Shown here piece by piece: positions 8,738 through 17,580 of a DNA stretch of 64,000 bases. The stretch is from an uncultured Sphingobacteriaceae bacterium. Lineage in GTDB: Bacteria > Bacteroidota > Bacteroidia > Sphingobacteriales > Sphingobacteriaceae. A model generated the notes under the pieces. That model had not been told where the DNA came from, did no database searches, and worked only from the letters and a program-made list of their open reading frames with translations. The position numbers and the translations under genes are program-made. The stretch lies in contig CAMPKC010000018.1 in NCBI GenBank assembly GCA_946887045.1, positions 1-64,000 of the forward strand. Direction: 5' to 3'. The number at the start of each line of letters is the position of its first letter. The stretch's first letter is position 1.

Positions 8738-9672
8738 TAAGCCGCTAAAACTTCTTTTTTCTTTTTCTGAAGCATTTCATCTGGAACGGCGGCTAAAATT
8801 TCCTCTTCCAATGCTTTGATTACACTCCGTTTTAGAAAGTTTCTATGAGTAACGATACTTATTTCCCTTACCGGAACGGGTGAAACAAAATTTCTGACAC
8901 GATTTAATTGTTCATTGCTTAGTTCTTTTAAGCTTAGTTCGGGCAGAATTGTGATTCCGCTGTTTAAATCCACCATCCGCTTAAGTGTTTCTACACTCCC
9001 GGTATTATATTCGAACTGTTTGAAACTTCCACCCGCTTTCTTTCTGTGACAGATATTCAGCACCTGGTTTCGCATACAATGCCCTTCGTTAAGCAGCCAC
9101 AACTCATCAAAGTTTATGTCTTTATAGTCGATTTCTGTTTTCTTAATTAATGAACTGGCCGAGGATAGATAAACTACAAAGCTCTCGTAAAACAGCGGGA
9201 TTTCGTGTAAACTGTTCTCTTCAAGAGGCGTTGCTAATATTCCGCAATCCAGCAATCCTACTCTAAGATTTTGAATGATTTGCTCGGTGGTATATTCCCA
9301 AATCATTAACTGGACTTTTGGATAATTCTTGGTGAAGTTCGGAATAATTTGAGGTAGCAGGTAAGGAGCAACGGTTGGGATGACGCCCACCTTTAGTTCC
9401 CCCGAAAGTTCATTATTGAAGACTTTAATCTGCTCCTTCAGTTGTTTGCTTTCATGCAAGATTAAACGGGCTTGAGTTATAACTTGCTGTCCGATTTCTG
9501 TTGGAACCACCGGGTGTCGGCTGCGATCGAACAGCTTCACACCTAAATTCTCTTCAAGTTTTTGTATTTGCATACTTAGAGTTGGCTGGGTTACAAAGCA
9601 TTTTTCTGCTGCCGTTACAAAATTGCGGTAGGTGTCGACTGCGACAATGTATTCTAATTGTACAAGTGTCAT
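8734..9672 (-). CDS. oxyR: Hydrogen-peroxide-inducible transcription activator OxyR
   Basis: A LysR-type regulator of 312 residues from the ATG at 9672. The N-terminal winged helix-turn-helix (FVTAAEKCFVTQPTLSMQIQ) is followed by a substrate-binding-like domain. The redox pair falls at Cys199 and Cys208 in EGHCMRNQVLNICH, the same numbers and spacing as in E. coli OxyR, so it should sense peroxide by disulfide formation and activate catalase and peroxiredoxin genes. Longer in-frame starts exist, but MTLVQLEYIVAV is the family start. It neighbours sod, consistent with oxidative stress defence. Confidence 0.94.
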   Translation of the reverse strand: MTLVQLEYIVAVDTYRNFVTAAEKCFVTQPTLSMQIQKLEENLGVKLFDRSRHPVVPTEIGQQVITQARLILHESKQLKEQIKVFNNELSGELKVGVIPTVAPYLLPQIIPNFTKNYPKVQLMIWEYTTEQIIQNLRVGLLDCGILATPLEENSLHEIPLFYESFVVYLSSASSLIKKTEIDYKDINFDELWLLNEGHCMRNQVLNICHRKKAGGSFKQFEYNTGSVETLKRMVDLNSGITILPELSLKELSNEQLNRVRNFVSPVPVREISIVTHRNFLKRSVIKALEEEILAAVPDEMLQKKKKEVLAAY

Positions 9673-9961
9673 ATAGTTTAGTTCTATGTAAAGGTAAGTA
9701 ATATTGATTTTATTTATGTTCGTCTGGTATCCCACAAACAGAAAAATGAACAGATAATAAAAAGACAGGTTAGGCAGCTTAAGACCTTAAGTTTAATGCG
9801 GCTAAAAGAGGGGAGAGTTTTTTGAGGTAAGCAGATGCTTTCGGAAATGGATGAGATAGTCAATTGGCAATCCTGTAATTGATGCCTGGCAGATTTAGCG
9901 CTCGGGAAGAAAATCGCTAAATTCTTGGGAGCGTGCATTGAATTGACATGCGACACCGTTA
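9673..9961. other. Gene-free stretch between oxyR and the glmS terminator
   Basis: No credible reading frame. It contains a perfect 8-bp inverted repeat ATTTAGCG/CGCTAAAT (9893-9900 with 9915-9922) that overlaps a competing pairing CGCTC/GAGCG. No tRNA fold and no promoter with a good match were found. Confidence 0.4.
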
Positions 9962-9990
9962 AACGAAAAAGAGGCGATGTTCGCCTCTTT
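9962..9990 (-). terminator. glmS terminator
   Basis: AAAGAGGCGA and TCGCCTCTTT form a perfect 10-bp stem with a 3-nt loop; on the minus strand it continues into TTTTTCGTTT. Confidence 0.92.
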
Positions 9991-9996
9991 TATTAA

Positions 9997-11832
9997 TTAT
10001 TCCACTGTCACGGACTTTGCTAAATTCCTGGGTTGGTCAACATTACAACCACGCATAACCGCAATATGATACGATAAAAGTTGAAGTGGAATTGTCGCTA
10101 GCAGGGGTAGGAATGCTTCATTTGCATCGGGTATCTCAATTACGTAATCCGCCATTTTCCGAACTTCTTTATCGCCTTCGGTAACGATAGCAATCACTAC
10201 GCCTTTTCTTGCTTTAACTTCCTGAATGTTGCTGATTACTTTTTCGTAGGAAGAATTTTTTGTAGCAATAACAATTACAGGCATGTCTGCGTCAATCAGT
10301 GCGATCGGCCCGTGTTTCATCTCCGCAGCAGGATAGCCTTCCGCATGAATATATGAGATCTCTTTAAGTTTTAAGGCTCCTTCCAGAGCAACAGGGAAGC
10401 CACTTCCCCTACCGAGGAACAAGCAATTTCTCGAGTCTTTTAAAACTGAAGCGATTTCAATGATATGGTTATCTGCTTTTAAGCATTTATCTACCAGGTC
10501 CGGAATTGTATCTAACTCTGTAAGTAAACCCACCAATGTGCTTTCTTTTAAAGTTCCTCTTTGCTGAGCCATAAAAAAAGCCATCAACGTAAGTACCGTT
10601 ACCTGGGCAGTAAATGCTTTTGTTGAGGCAACGCCTATTTCCGGACCTGCATGGGTGTAAACTCCGGCATCAGAAATCCTTGGAATGGAAGACCCTGCTA
10701 CGTTACATATACCAAAAATGGTGGCACCTCTTTCCTTTGCTATCTCGATTGCAGCCATCGTATCGGCCGTTTCACCTGATTGTGAAATTGCAATAACGAT
10801 ATCTTTTTCGGAAATAATAGGGTTTCTATACCTAAATTCAGAGGCGTACTCCACTTCAACAGGAATACGGGCATATTCTTCAATCAGATATTCACCTACC
10901 AATCCGGCATGCCATGAAGTACCGCAAGCTACAATTACAATCCTGTCGATATTTTTTAATTTATCTGCATAGTCCTTAATCCCTCCTAATTGAACTTTTC
11001 CCTCGTTCGGATAAATCCGGCCTCTCATGCAATCTCTGATCGAACGAGGTTGCTCATAAATCTCTTTCAGCATAAAGTGGTCGTATCCACCCTTTTCCAG
11101 CATTTCGAGTTCAAGAGCCAGCTCCTGAATATAAGGTGTGACTATGTGATTGTCTATACCTTTTATAATCAGTTCGTCTCTTTTTACGTAAGCGATCTGG
11201 CTATCTTTCAGGTAAATAACATTTTTAGTATACTCAACGATCGGTGAAGCGTCTGATGCGATAAAGTATTCGTCCTTTCCAACTCCGATAACCATTGGGC
11301 TTCCTTTCCTGGCTGCAATTAAAACATCAGGTTCATCATCGCTCATTACCACAATAGCATAGGCACCAACAACTTCGTGAAGTGCCACTCGAACGGCTTC
11401 AAATAAATCGAGATTATTGGCTTGCTGAATTTCTTCAATGAAGTGAACAAGAACTTCAGTATCTGTATCGCTTGTAAAAGTATGTCCTTTAGATTTTAGC
11501 GCTTCCTTTAAAACAGCATAGTTCTCAATGATTCCGTTGTGTATTATAGACAAACGGCCGCTTCCTGAGGTATGAGGATGAGAGTTATAATCTGATGGGA
11601 CGCCATGAGTAGCCCAGCGGGTATGACCCATACCCATAGTTCCGCTAACGTCTTTATCTTTAGCGAAATTTTCAAGTTCGCTAACTTTTCCCTGTTTTTT
11701 ATAAATTTTCAGGTCGTGATTCATTAAAGCGACACCAGCGCTGTCATACCCACGGTATTCTAAACGATGAAGACCTTTTATGATAACGTCCCAGGCATTT
11801 CTGTGCCCAATATAACCAACGATTCCACACAT
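9997..11832 (-). CDS. glmS: Glutamine--fructose-6-phosphate aminotransferase (isomerizing)
   Basis: The 611-residue cytoplasmic enzyme makes glucosamine-6-phosphate from fructose-6-phosphate and glutamine, the first step to UDP-GlcNAc for peptidoglycan and lipid A. Met-Cys2-Gly-Ile starts the class II glutaminase domain (Cys2 is the nucleophile; LEYRGYDSAG follows). Two SIS sugar-binding domains cover residues about 285-600, with CGTSWHAG and the C-terminal PRNLAKSVTVE. No glmS ribozyme is seen upstream. It is probably the last gene of an operon with the DUF4270 and GT5 genes. Confidence 0.98.
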   Translation of the reverse strand: MCGIVGYIGHRNAWDVIIKGLHRLEYRGYDSAGVALMNHDLKIYKKQGKVSELENFAKDKDVSGTMGMGHTRWATHGVPSDYNSHPHTSGSGRLSIIHNGIIENYAVLKEALKSKGHTFTSDTDTEVLVHFIEEIQQANNLDLFEAVRVALHEVVGAYAIVVMSDDEPDVLIAARKGSPMVIGVGKDEYFIASDASPIVEYTKNVIYLKDSQIAYVKRDELIIKGIDNHIVTPYIQELALELEMLEKGGYDHFMLKEIYEQPRSIRDCMRGRIYPNEGKVQLGGIKDYADKLKNIDRIVIVACGTSWHAGLVGEYLIEEYARIPVEVEYASEFRYRNPIISEKDIVIAISQSGETADTMAAIEIAKERGATIFGICNVAGSSIPRISDAGVYTHAGPEIGVASTKAFTAQVTVLTLMAFFMAQQRGTLKESTLVGLLTELDTIPDLVDKCLKADNHIIEIASVLKDSRNCLFLGRGSGFPVALEGALKLKEISYIHAEGYPAAEMKHGPIALIDADMPVIVIATKNSSYEKVISNIQEVKARKGVVIAIVTEGDKEVRKMADYVIEIPDANEAFLPLLATIPLQLLSYHIAVMRGCNVDQPRNLAKSVTVE

Positions 11833-11892
11833 GGTAGTTTTAATTTAGCCTGCTAATCTACAAAAATTGGAAGGGATAAAAAAAGCCGAATG

Positions 11893-13284
11893 TTAATTCG
11901 GCCTGGTATATGTAATTTTTAATTTTATCGGTGATTGCGGGTGATTTTTCCCACCTAAAATGGCTCGTGCAGCAGTGGTTGCTGCAGGTGATATATTTGA
12001 TCTGCCCGTTAACGGGAGGTCAATCGGAGCTATAAACGTATCGTATTGATCGATCGGTTTATTTATTAAATCTTGAATGTAGGACGTGATATTAAATGTG
12101 TAGGTCTTGGTGGTCGCATTGTAAAAGCCGCCAAAAATTCTCTCATCCAGAAAACGATTATCTATGCCGATGGCATTATCTGGCACCGGTTTTCTTTGTC
12201 CGGCGATATCAAGTTGATAGAGTGTTAAACGTGGTGCCGGCTTAAAGATATTGTCGTCAGCATCCGTCACTGTTACAACAAGCTCTGCCTTATTTACAGA
12301 AATGTTACCATCCTTTTTTAATCCTTTTATAAAAGGAAAGTGCAATTTGGTCCGTAGTCCAGCTAAAGGTTGTACGTAAACAACTGGCGGATCTGGATTT
12401 GGGTTGTTTAATTGAGCTTGAATTATTGTTCCCCGACTGTGCTTAATTTGGGAAGCTCCAACTGCCTTAAAAGTTGCGACGTTGGTATCGATAGCTGAAC
12501 CATTCGGCGTTTTATAATAAACCTCTAAGGCACTTACAGTCGATTGGAGATTAAAAAAGATTATACCACCTGCACCTGTTGACCCATTTTTATTTATTGT
12601 CACAAATAGGCCTTTTAAGAAGGCAGAGAAAGTAGCGTTGTTAGTTAACTTGCTCTTTGCATTCGCACTTAGGAAATAATTATTGATAAAATCAGAGCTT
12701 AGTCGTATTCTTATTTGTGGAGCTACTTTCGTAGCAGGCTTATCAGGTCCGCCCTTGATAATTGCGGTAATACTGGTGCTATCATTCCAGGCAAATCGTT
12801 TTACATTATTTACAGAACCTATAACAGGTTCTGTACTATAATCGCCCCAGGTATTGGTATTGTAATAGCTTTTCGAAGTATTAAATACGGATTTCAGCTG
12901 GTGAATGCTAATTGCATAATTAGAAGCTAAGGAATCACCATAAAACTCATCGCCATACTTCAGCACTAAAACTGCAGAATCAAGTGAAGGACTTGTGCCA
13001 AATGAATAATTATCTGAAGGAAGGTTTAGGGCTAATGCCAGATTCGCTTCAGTGGTGCCAAAAACAGGATCGGTCAAAAATCCGAACGGGTTTTGAGAGA
13101 TATTTGATGTAATTACACTATCCTCTTTAGTTGTAAGTGCGTTTACTGTGATTGTATCGGTAAAAACACTTTTTAGGGAATCTTCCGGAGCAATATCCAA
13201 TCCGATTGTTCCGGTTTTCTCACAACTGCTAAAAATAAAAAGACTTATCAACAAGGTTAATAAGTCCAGTTTAATATATTTCAT
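11893..13284 (-). CDS. DUF4270 family lipoprotein
   Basis: The 463-residue protein has a signal peptide and lipobox (IFSSC, Cys21). The body begins with the typical DUF4270 opening IGLDIAPEDS and continues as a beta-rich protein ending in KLKITYTRPN. DUF4270 is a Bacteroidota-specific outer-surface family of unknown biochemical role. It sits 13 nt after the GT5-like gene and 60 nt before glmS on the same strand, an arrangement that I recall as frequent in this group. Confidence 0.85.
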   Translation of the reverse strand: MKYIKLDLLTLLISLFIFSSCEKTGTIGLDIAPEDSLKSVFTDTITVNALTTKEDSVITSNISQNPFGFLTDPVFGTTEANLALALNLPSDNYSFGTSPSLDSAVLVLKYGDEFYGDSLASNYAISIHQLKSVFNTSKSYYNTNTWGDYSTEPVIGSVNNVKRFAWNDSTSITAIIKGGPDKPATKVAPQIRIRLSSDFINNYFLSANAKSKLTNNATFSAFLKGLFVTINKNGSTGAGGIIFFNLQSTVSALEVYYKTPNGSAIDTNVATFKAVGASQIKHSRGTIIQAQLNNPNPDPPVVYVQPLAGLRTKLHFPFIKGLKKDGNISVNKAELVVTVTDADDNIFKPAPRLTLYQLDIAGQRKPVPDNAIGIDNRFLDERIFGGFYNATTKTYTFNITSYIQDLINKPIDQYDTFIAPIDLPLTGRSNISPAATTAARAILGGKNHPQSPIKLKITYTRPN

Positions 13285-13297
13285 GTTAATTTCCTTA

Positions 13298-14122
13298 TTA
13301 AGCTAAAGAAACGAGTTCCTCGTTTGCAATTTCTTCGTAAAGGTTATAATAATTTTCGTAATCTGAAGTAGCGTCGTATGATAAAGTAACTTTTTGAGTG
13401 CTTTTAACAAACTTTAACACTTCATCACTTACCTCGGCATCTCCAAAAACAACGGCATCAGAATATGATATGGCTCCGATATGCAATGCATCATTATCAC
13501 ATGCCTTAAACACTTCTGTGTGCTCGGCAGTCATTCCATTCATAATAGCCTTTTTCGGAAAGTTTGAGTCAAGCTTTTCTGTAAAGCAGTTAGTATAAGC
13601 AGAATAAATAACCTTCGAATTTTTAAAGGTCGGATCGTCTTTATACGTTGTTTTAAGATAAACCGGCACTAATGAGCTCATCCATCCGTGGCAATGAACC
13701 ACATCCGGCGACCAGCCTAGCTTTTTAACAGTTTCTAATGCGCCTTTGCAAAAGAAAATAGCACGCTCGTCATTGTCTCCGTAAAATTTGTTGCTGTTAT
13801 CTCTGAATACCTGTTTACGCTGGAAATATTCTTCATTGTCTAAAAAATATACCTGCATCCTTGCAGAAGGTATAGAGGCAACCTTAATAATCAGAGGGTT
13901 ATCATTTTCATCAATAATGATGTTCATTCCTGAAAGGCGGATAACTTCATGAAGGCGATTTCTGCGCTCATTGATATTTCCAAAGCGTGGCATTAGGATT
14001 CTGATTTCCAGACCCTTGTCTTGCATCGCTTGTGGTAACTGCCTTGTAATTTCAGAAATTTTAGTTAACTCCAGGAAAGGCGACATTTCGTGGGTAATAA
14101 ACAGTAGCTTCGTTTTTGCCAT
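13298..14122 (-). CDS. Glycogen/starch synthase-like protein, GT5 N-terminal domain only
   Basis: About 274 residues from the ATG at 14122 (an upstream TTG at 14128 adds two). It matches the N-terminal starch-synthase catalytic domain: LLFITHEMSPFLEL, RILMPRFGNINERRNRLHEV, PDVVHCHGWMSSLVPVYLK. The C-terminal GT1 lobe of full glycogen synthases is absent. The K-x-G-G-L motif that binds ADP-glucose is replaced by a LELTKISEI segment. It is therefore unlikely to be a normal glycogen synthase; a binding or regulatory role is possible. First gene of the glmS-side operon. Confidence 0.75.
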   Translation of the reverse strand: MAKTKLLFITHEMSPFLELTKISEITRQLPQAMQDKGLEIRILMPRFGNINERRNRLHEVIRLSGMNIIIDENDNPLIIKVASIPSARMQVYFLDNEEYFQRKQVFRDNSNKFYGDNDERAIFFCKGALETVKKLGWSPDVVHCHGWMSSLVPVYLKTTYKDDPTFKNSKVIYSAYTNCFTEKLDSNFPKKAIMNGMTAEHTEVFKACDNDALHIGAISYSDAVVFGDAEVSDEVLKFVKSTQKVTLSYDATSDYENYYNLYEEIANEELVSLA

Positions 14123-14161
14123 CTCCAAATGTTAGAATAAATAGAATTGTATTTCGGACTG

Positions 14162-14191
14162 CAAATATAAGCATATTATATGATATATCAA
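14162..14191 (-). promoter_or_regulatory. Promoter of the GT5-DUF4270-glmS operon
   Basis: On the minus strand, TTG (14191-14189), a 19-nt spacer and TATATTTG (14169-14162) match the Bacteroidetes -33/-7 consensus in sequence and spacing. Confidence 0.75.
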
Positions 14192-14208
14192 TGAATTACG
14201 CAAGTGTC

Positions 14209-14239
14209 TTTGATAATTTTTTACTAATGCTCACCTTTG
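14209..14239 (+). promoter_or_regulatory. panC promoter
   Basis: TTTG (14209-14212), a 19-nt spacer and CACCTTTG (14232-14239, one mismatch to TAnnTTTG). Divergent from the GT5-gene promoter. Confidence 0.65.
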
Positions 14240-14261
14240 CGCAAATTGATCAGAATATAAA

Positions 14262-15101
14262 TTGGAAATTATCACTTCTAAGTTTGACCTCACGGAATTT
14301 CTTAGCAACGTCCGGAAAAATAATAAATCAGTCGGCTTTGTGCCAACCATGGGCGCCCTTCATGCCGGTCATTTGTCACTTATAAAAATCGCTAAAGAGT
14401 TAACGGATTTTGTAGTATGCAGTATATTCGTCAATCCCACTCAATTTACTAATCAAAATGACCTTGAAAATTACCCGCGGCCTATAGAAGAGGATGTAAA
14501 ACTTTTGGAGGCCTCCGGATGTGATGTGTTATTTCTGCCGGCTGTAACGGAGATGTATGGTGAAAATGAGGAATGGAAATTTGAAGTCGGTTATCTCGAA
14601 AATATTTTGGAGGGGAAATTTCGGGCCGGACATTACCGGGGCGTTACGCAGATTGTAAAAAAACTTCTTGACGCTGTTAATCCCGATTATATGTTTCTCG
14701 GTCAAAAGGATTATCAGCAGGTAATGGTGCTCGATCATATGGTGAAGTCGCTGAATATACCTTCGGAGCTGGTAATGTGTCCTATTGTGCGTGAGGATGA
14801 CGGATTGGCACTGAGTTCCAGAAATATTCATCTTACAACAGTTGATCGACAGAATGCTTTGGCGCTTTTTCAAGCTTTGTTTCAGGCGAAAGAGCACTTT
14901 CAGCAATTATCAATAACGCAACTTAAAAGTGAAGCCTGGAGCAAGTTGGTGAATGCGCAAGGTATAACACCAGAGTATTTTGAAATATGCGATGCAGCTA
15001 CTCTTTTGCCTGTCGAATCTAAAAGCGCAGAAAGCATTATTGCGTTGGTTGCAGCAAAAGTGGGCAATACCAGATTGATTGATAATATAATCTTAAAGTA
15101 A
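14262..15101 (+). CDS. panC: Pantothenate synthetase
   Basis: The 279-residue cytoplasmic enzyme condenses pantoate and beta-alanine using ATP. It has the HIGH-like TMGALHAGHLSLI, the FVNPTQF segment, GQKDYQQV and the KMSKS-equivalent EDDGLALSSRN. An in-frame stop lies at 14247, so translation must begin after it; TTG at 14262 is the only sensible codon and gives the expected N-terminus. panD, which makes beta-alanine, is the next gene. Confidence 0.96.
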   Translation: MEIITSKFDLTEFLSNVRKNNKSVGFVPTMGALHAGHLSLIKIAKELTDFVVCSIFVNPTQFTNQNDLENYPRPIEEDVKLLEASGCDVLFLPAVTEMYGENEEWKFEVGYLENILEGKFRAGHYRGVTQIVKKLLDAVNPDYMFLGQKDYQQVMVLDHMVKSLNIPSELVMCPIVREDDGLALSSRNIHLTTVDRQNALALFQALFQAKEHFQQLSITQLKSEAWSKLVNAQGITPEYFEICDAATLLPVESKSAESIIALVAAKVGNTRLIDNIILK

Positions 15102-15150
15102 ATGCTTCATCCGGAAGCCTGATTGAAGCTAATCATAAATTAAACTTTTT

Positions 15151-15158
15151 TACTTTTG
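15151..15158 (+). promoter_or_regulatory. panD -7 element (TACTTTTG), possibly leaderless
   Basis: An exact TAnnTTTG match ending 3 nt before the panD ATG, which would place the transcript start at or next to the start codon. Confidence 0.5.
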
Positions 15159-15161
15159 TAT

Positions 15162-15512
15162 ATGGTTATTGAGATTTTGAAGTCAAAGATACATAGGGTA
15201 AGAGTGACGCAGGCGGAATTGAACTATGTGGGGAGTATCACAATTGACGAGGACTTAATGGACGCGGCGAATATTATTGCCAATGAAAAGGTGCAGGTAG
15301 TTAATAATAACAATGCTGCGCGTTTCGAAACTTATGTAATAAAGGGAGAACGCGGCTCGGGTACTGTATGCCTGAATGGTTCTTGTGCCCGATTAGCCCA
15401 GGTGGGAGATATTTTAATTATAATGTCTTACGGAAGCCTGCCGATTGAGGAAGCCAAAAAGTATAATCCAATTTTGGTATTCCCCGATGATGATAATCAT
15501 TTGATTAAATAA
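15162..15512 (+). CDS. panD: Aspartate 1-decarboxylase
   Basis: The protein has 116 residues and converts aspartate to beta-alanine for pantothenate. It is made as a pro-enzyme that self-cleaves between Gly24 and Ser25 (NYVGSITID) to give the pyruvoyl cofactor; this site is intact. The [13 protein letters not shown] and [12 protein letters not shown] stretches are typical. The ATG at 15162 is chosen over a TTG two codons upstream. It lies 60 nt after panC. Confidence 0.96.
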   Translation: MVIEILKSKIHRVRVTQAELNYVGSITIDEDLMDAANIIANEKVQVVNNNNAARFETYVIKGERGSGTVCLNGSCARLAQVGDILIIMSYGSLPIEEAKKYNPILVFPDDDNHLIK

Positions 15513-15532
15513 AACATTCTGTTCAATTAAAC

Positions 15533-15540
15533 TATTTTTG
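15533..15540 (+). promoter_or_regulatory. Promoter -7 element (TATTTTTG) of the heptose adenylyltransferase gene
   Basis: An exact TAnnTTTG match 17 nt before the ATG at 15558; no clear -33. Confidence 0.5.
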
Positions 15541-15557
15541 TTTAAAATGTATGTTTA

Positions 15558-16049
15558 ATGGACAACTTAACCCTGGTAAGAAATAAAATCCTTCCACTTG
15601 AAAAGCTTTTTCCGTTTCTAAATATCTGGCGATTTAAAGACCAGAAAATTGTATTTACAAATGGCTGTTTTGATTTGTTACATCTGGGTCATATAGATTA
15701 CCTGGCTAAGGCAGCTGACTTGGGCCAGAAGCTCGTTGTCGGTCTGAACAGCGATAATTCCACATCTTCTTTAAAAGGACCTGCACGGCCCATTACTGAT
15801 CAAATTTCGCGTTCTCATTTACTAGCCTCTCTGTTGTTTGTGGATGCTGTTGTGTTGTTTGATGAATCAACCCCATATGAACTGATCAAAGCGATAAAAC
15901 CTGATGTGTTGGTTAAGGGTGCAGATTACACTATTGATAAAATTGTTGGCTCCGATATCGTTCTTGCGAATGGCGGTGAAGTGAAAACTATCGAATACAT
16001 TGCAGGCTATTCAACATCTGCTATAGAACAGAAAATTCGTACCAGTTAA
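15558..16049 (+). CDS. rfaE2: D-glycero-beta-D-manno-heptose 1-phosphate adenylyltransferase
   Basis: A nucleotidyltransferase of 163 residues with the signature TNGCFDLLHLGHIDYL (HxGH) and VGLNSDNSTSSLKG. It corresponds to the C-terminal half of E. coli HldE and would form ADP-heptose for lipopolysaccharide core. The kinase half is not encoded here, so this organism uses split enzymes. The phosphoheptose isomerase of the same pathway is at 29862. Confidence 0.9.
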   Translation: MDNLTLVRNKILPLEKLFPFLNIWRFKDQKIVFTNGCFDLLHLGHIDYLAKAADLGQKLVVGLNSDNSTSSLKGPARPITDQISRSHLLASLLFVDAVVLFDESTPYELIKAIKPDVLVKGADYTIDKIVGSDIVLANGGEVKTIEYIAGYSTSAIEQKIRTS

Positions 16050-16068
16050 TACCTAAACCTCGAATTTT

Positions 16069-17208
16069 ATGGTATTTCAATTTAGTGACGAACAATTGAT
16101 GATCAGGCAGGCTGCCCGCGACTTTGCCCGTACCGAGCTAAAGCCGGGAGTGATAGAAAGGGACGAATTGCAGAAGTTTCCAGCCGAAGAGATAAAAAAA
16201 CTAGGATCCTTAGGCTTTTTAGGGATGATGGTTTCTCCTGAATATAACGGGGCGGGTTTAGACACTATTTCATATGTTTTAGCGATAGAAGAAATTTCCA
16301 AGATTGACGCATCAGCATCTGTAATAATGTCTGTTAACAACTCTCTTATCTGTTATGGATTGGAAAAGTATGGAACCGATGCGCAAAAAGAGAAATATTT
16401 AAAACCCCTGGCAGCGGGAGAAATATTAGGGGCATTTTGTTTGTCAGAACCTGAAGCTGGTTCGGACGCCAACGCACAGCACACATTTGCTCAAGATTCA
16501 GGCGATTACTACTTGCTAAATGGAACAAAAAACTGGATTACTAATGGCAGCACCGCTTCTGTTTATCTGGTAATCGCACAAAGCGATGCCAAACTTGGAT
16601 CGCACGGCATGATTGCATTAATCCTCGAAAAGGGAACAGACGGATTTTCTATTGGAAGGAAGGAAAATAAAATGGGTATTCGCGGATCCGACACCCATTC
16701 TGTTATGTTTTCTGATGTAAAGGTTCCAAAAGAAAATTTGATCGGAAAGGAAGGCTTTGGTTTTGAATTTGCGATGAAGGTGCTGCAGGCCGGACGCATT
16801 GGGATAGCTGCCCAGGCTTTAGGCATTGCTTCTGGAGCTTACGAATTGGCTTTGGCTTATTCTAAAGAGAGAAAAACGTTTGGAAAACCAATCGCTGAAC
16901 ATCAGGCTATCCAATTCAAGTTAGCAGAAATGGCGACAGATATTGAAGCTGCCCGTTTGTTATGTTTAAAGGCTGCCTGGTTGAAAGACAATAATCAGCC
17001 ATTTGCGGAGGCATCGTCTAAAGCTAAATTGTTTGCCTCTCAGATCGCGATGAAAACGACCATAGAAGCAGTTCAAATTCACGGAGGCTATGGCTATGTT
17101 AAAGAATACCATGTAGAACGCCTGATGCGCGACGCTAAAATTACGCAGATATATGAAGGAACTTCAGAAATTCAAAAGCTGGTGATCTCCAGAGAATTAT
17201 TAAGATAG
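16069..17208 (+). CDS. Acyl-CoA dehydrogenase (short-chain type)
   Basis: This FAD enzyme of 379 residues introduces a trans-2 double bond into acyl-CoA in fatty acid or branched amino acid breakdown. It has FCLSEPEAGSDA near residue 125, the WITNG stretch, the central MGIRGSDTHS, and the catalytic Glu363 in QIYEGTSEIQ. The Glu position is that of short/medium-chain and glutaryl relatives, not isovaleryl. Exact chain length is not readable. It is 19 nt from the preceding gene but functionally unrelated. Confidence 0.93.
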   Translation: MVFQFSDEQLMIRQAARDFARTELKPGVIERDELQKFPAEEIKKLGSLGFLGMMVSPEYNGAGLDTISYVLAIEEISKIDASASVIMSVNNSLICYGLEKYGTDAQKEKYLKPLAAGEILGAFCLSEPEAGSDANAQHTFAQDSGDYYLLNGTKNWITNGSTASVYLVIAQSDAKLGSHGMIALILEKGTDGFSIGRKENKMGIRGSDTHSVMFSDVKVPKENLIGKEGFGFEFAMKVLQAGRIGIAAQALGIASGAYELALAYSKERKTFGKPIAEHQAIQFKLAEMATDIEAARLLCLKAAWLKDNNQPFAEASSKAKLFASQIAMKTTIEAVQIHGGYGYVKEYHVERLMRDAKITQIYEGTSEIQKLVISRELLR

Positions 17209-17241
17209 GGGAGAAATCTCCCCCTAATAAGTTCGAATAGG

Positions 17242-17580
17242 TTAATCCCGATTGAACATCCCGAAAACCATTTTAATTATAGCAAGGACAATAGCAAAAA
17301 GTAGAGCTGCAAAGAAACCACTGGTATTAAACCCATCCATCAGGCTATCGACTAATAATACCATTAGCACAGTAATGATGAACGACATAATTCCCAGTGT
17401 TAAAATATTAATAGGGAACGTAAGTAGTCGAAGTATCGTTCCGATGGTGGCATTTGCCAATGCGATCAGGATACCTGCAATGATAGCACTGAGAAATCCG
17501 CTTACCTCGACACCGGGTATCAGGAAGGCCGCTAAAGCCACGGCAGCACCCATAAGTAAAATTTCGATGATTAATTTCAT
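17242..17580 (-). CDS. Phage-holin-family (YvlD-like) membrane protein
   Basis: The 112-residue protein has four hydrophobic helices and the pattern ANATIGTILRLLTFPINILTLG typical of the Phage_holin_4_2/YvlD family. Despite the name, members are chromosomal membrane proteins of unknown function. It is monocistronic and convergent with the acyl-CoA dehydrogenase gene; a GGGGAG/CTCCCC hairpin without a T-run lies between them (17208-17223). Confidence 0.8.
   Translation of the reverse strand: MKLIIEILLMGAAVALAAFLIPGVEVSGFLSAIIAGILIALANATIGTILRLLTFPINILTLGIMSFIITVLMVLLVDSLMDGFNTSGFFAALLFAIVLAIIKMVFGMFNRD

Noticed and set aside
13285..14122. Frameshifted full-length glycogen synthase
   Set aside because: Only 13 nt separate the end of the GT5 frame from the DUF4270 gene, so there is no room for a C-terminal lobe.
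17208..17223. GGGGAG/CTCCCC hairpin as a terminator of the acyl-CoA dehydrogenase gene
   Set aside because: Only six pairs and no T-run on either strand, so it was not listed as a terminator.
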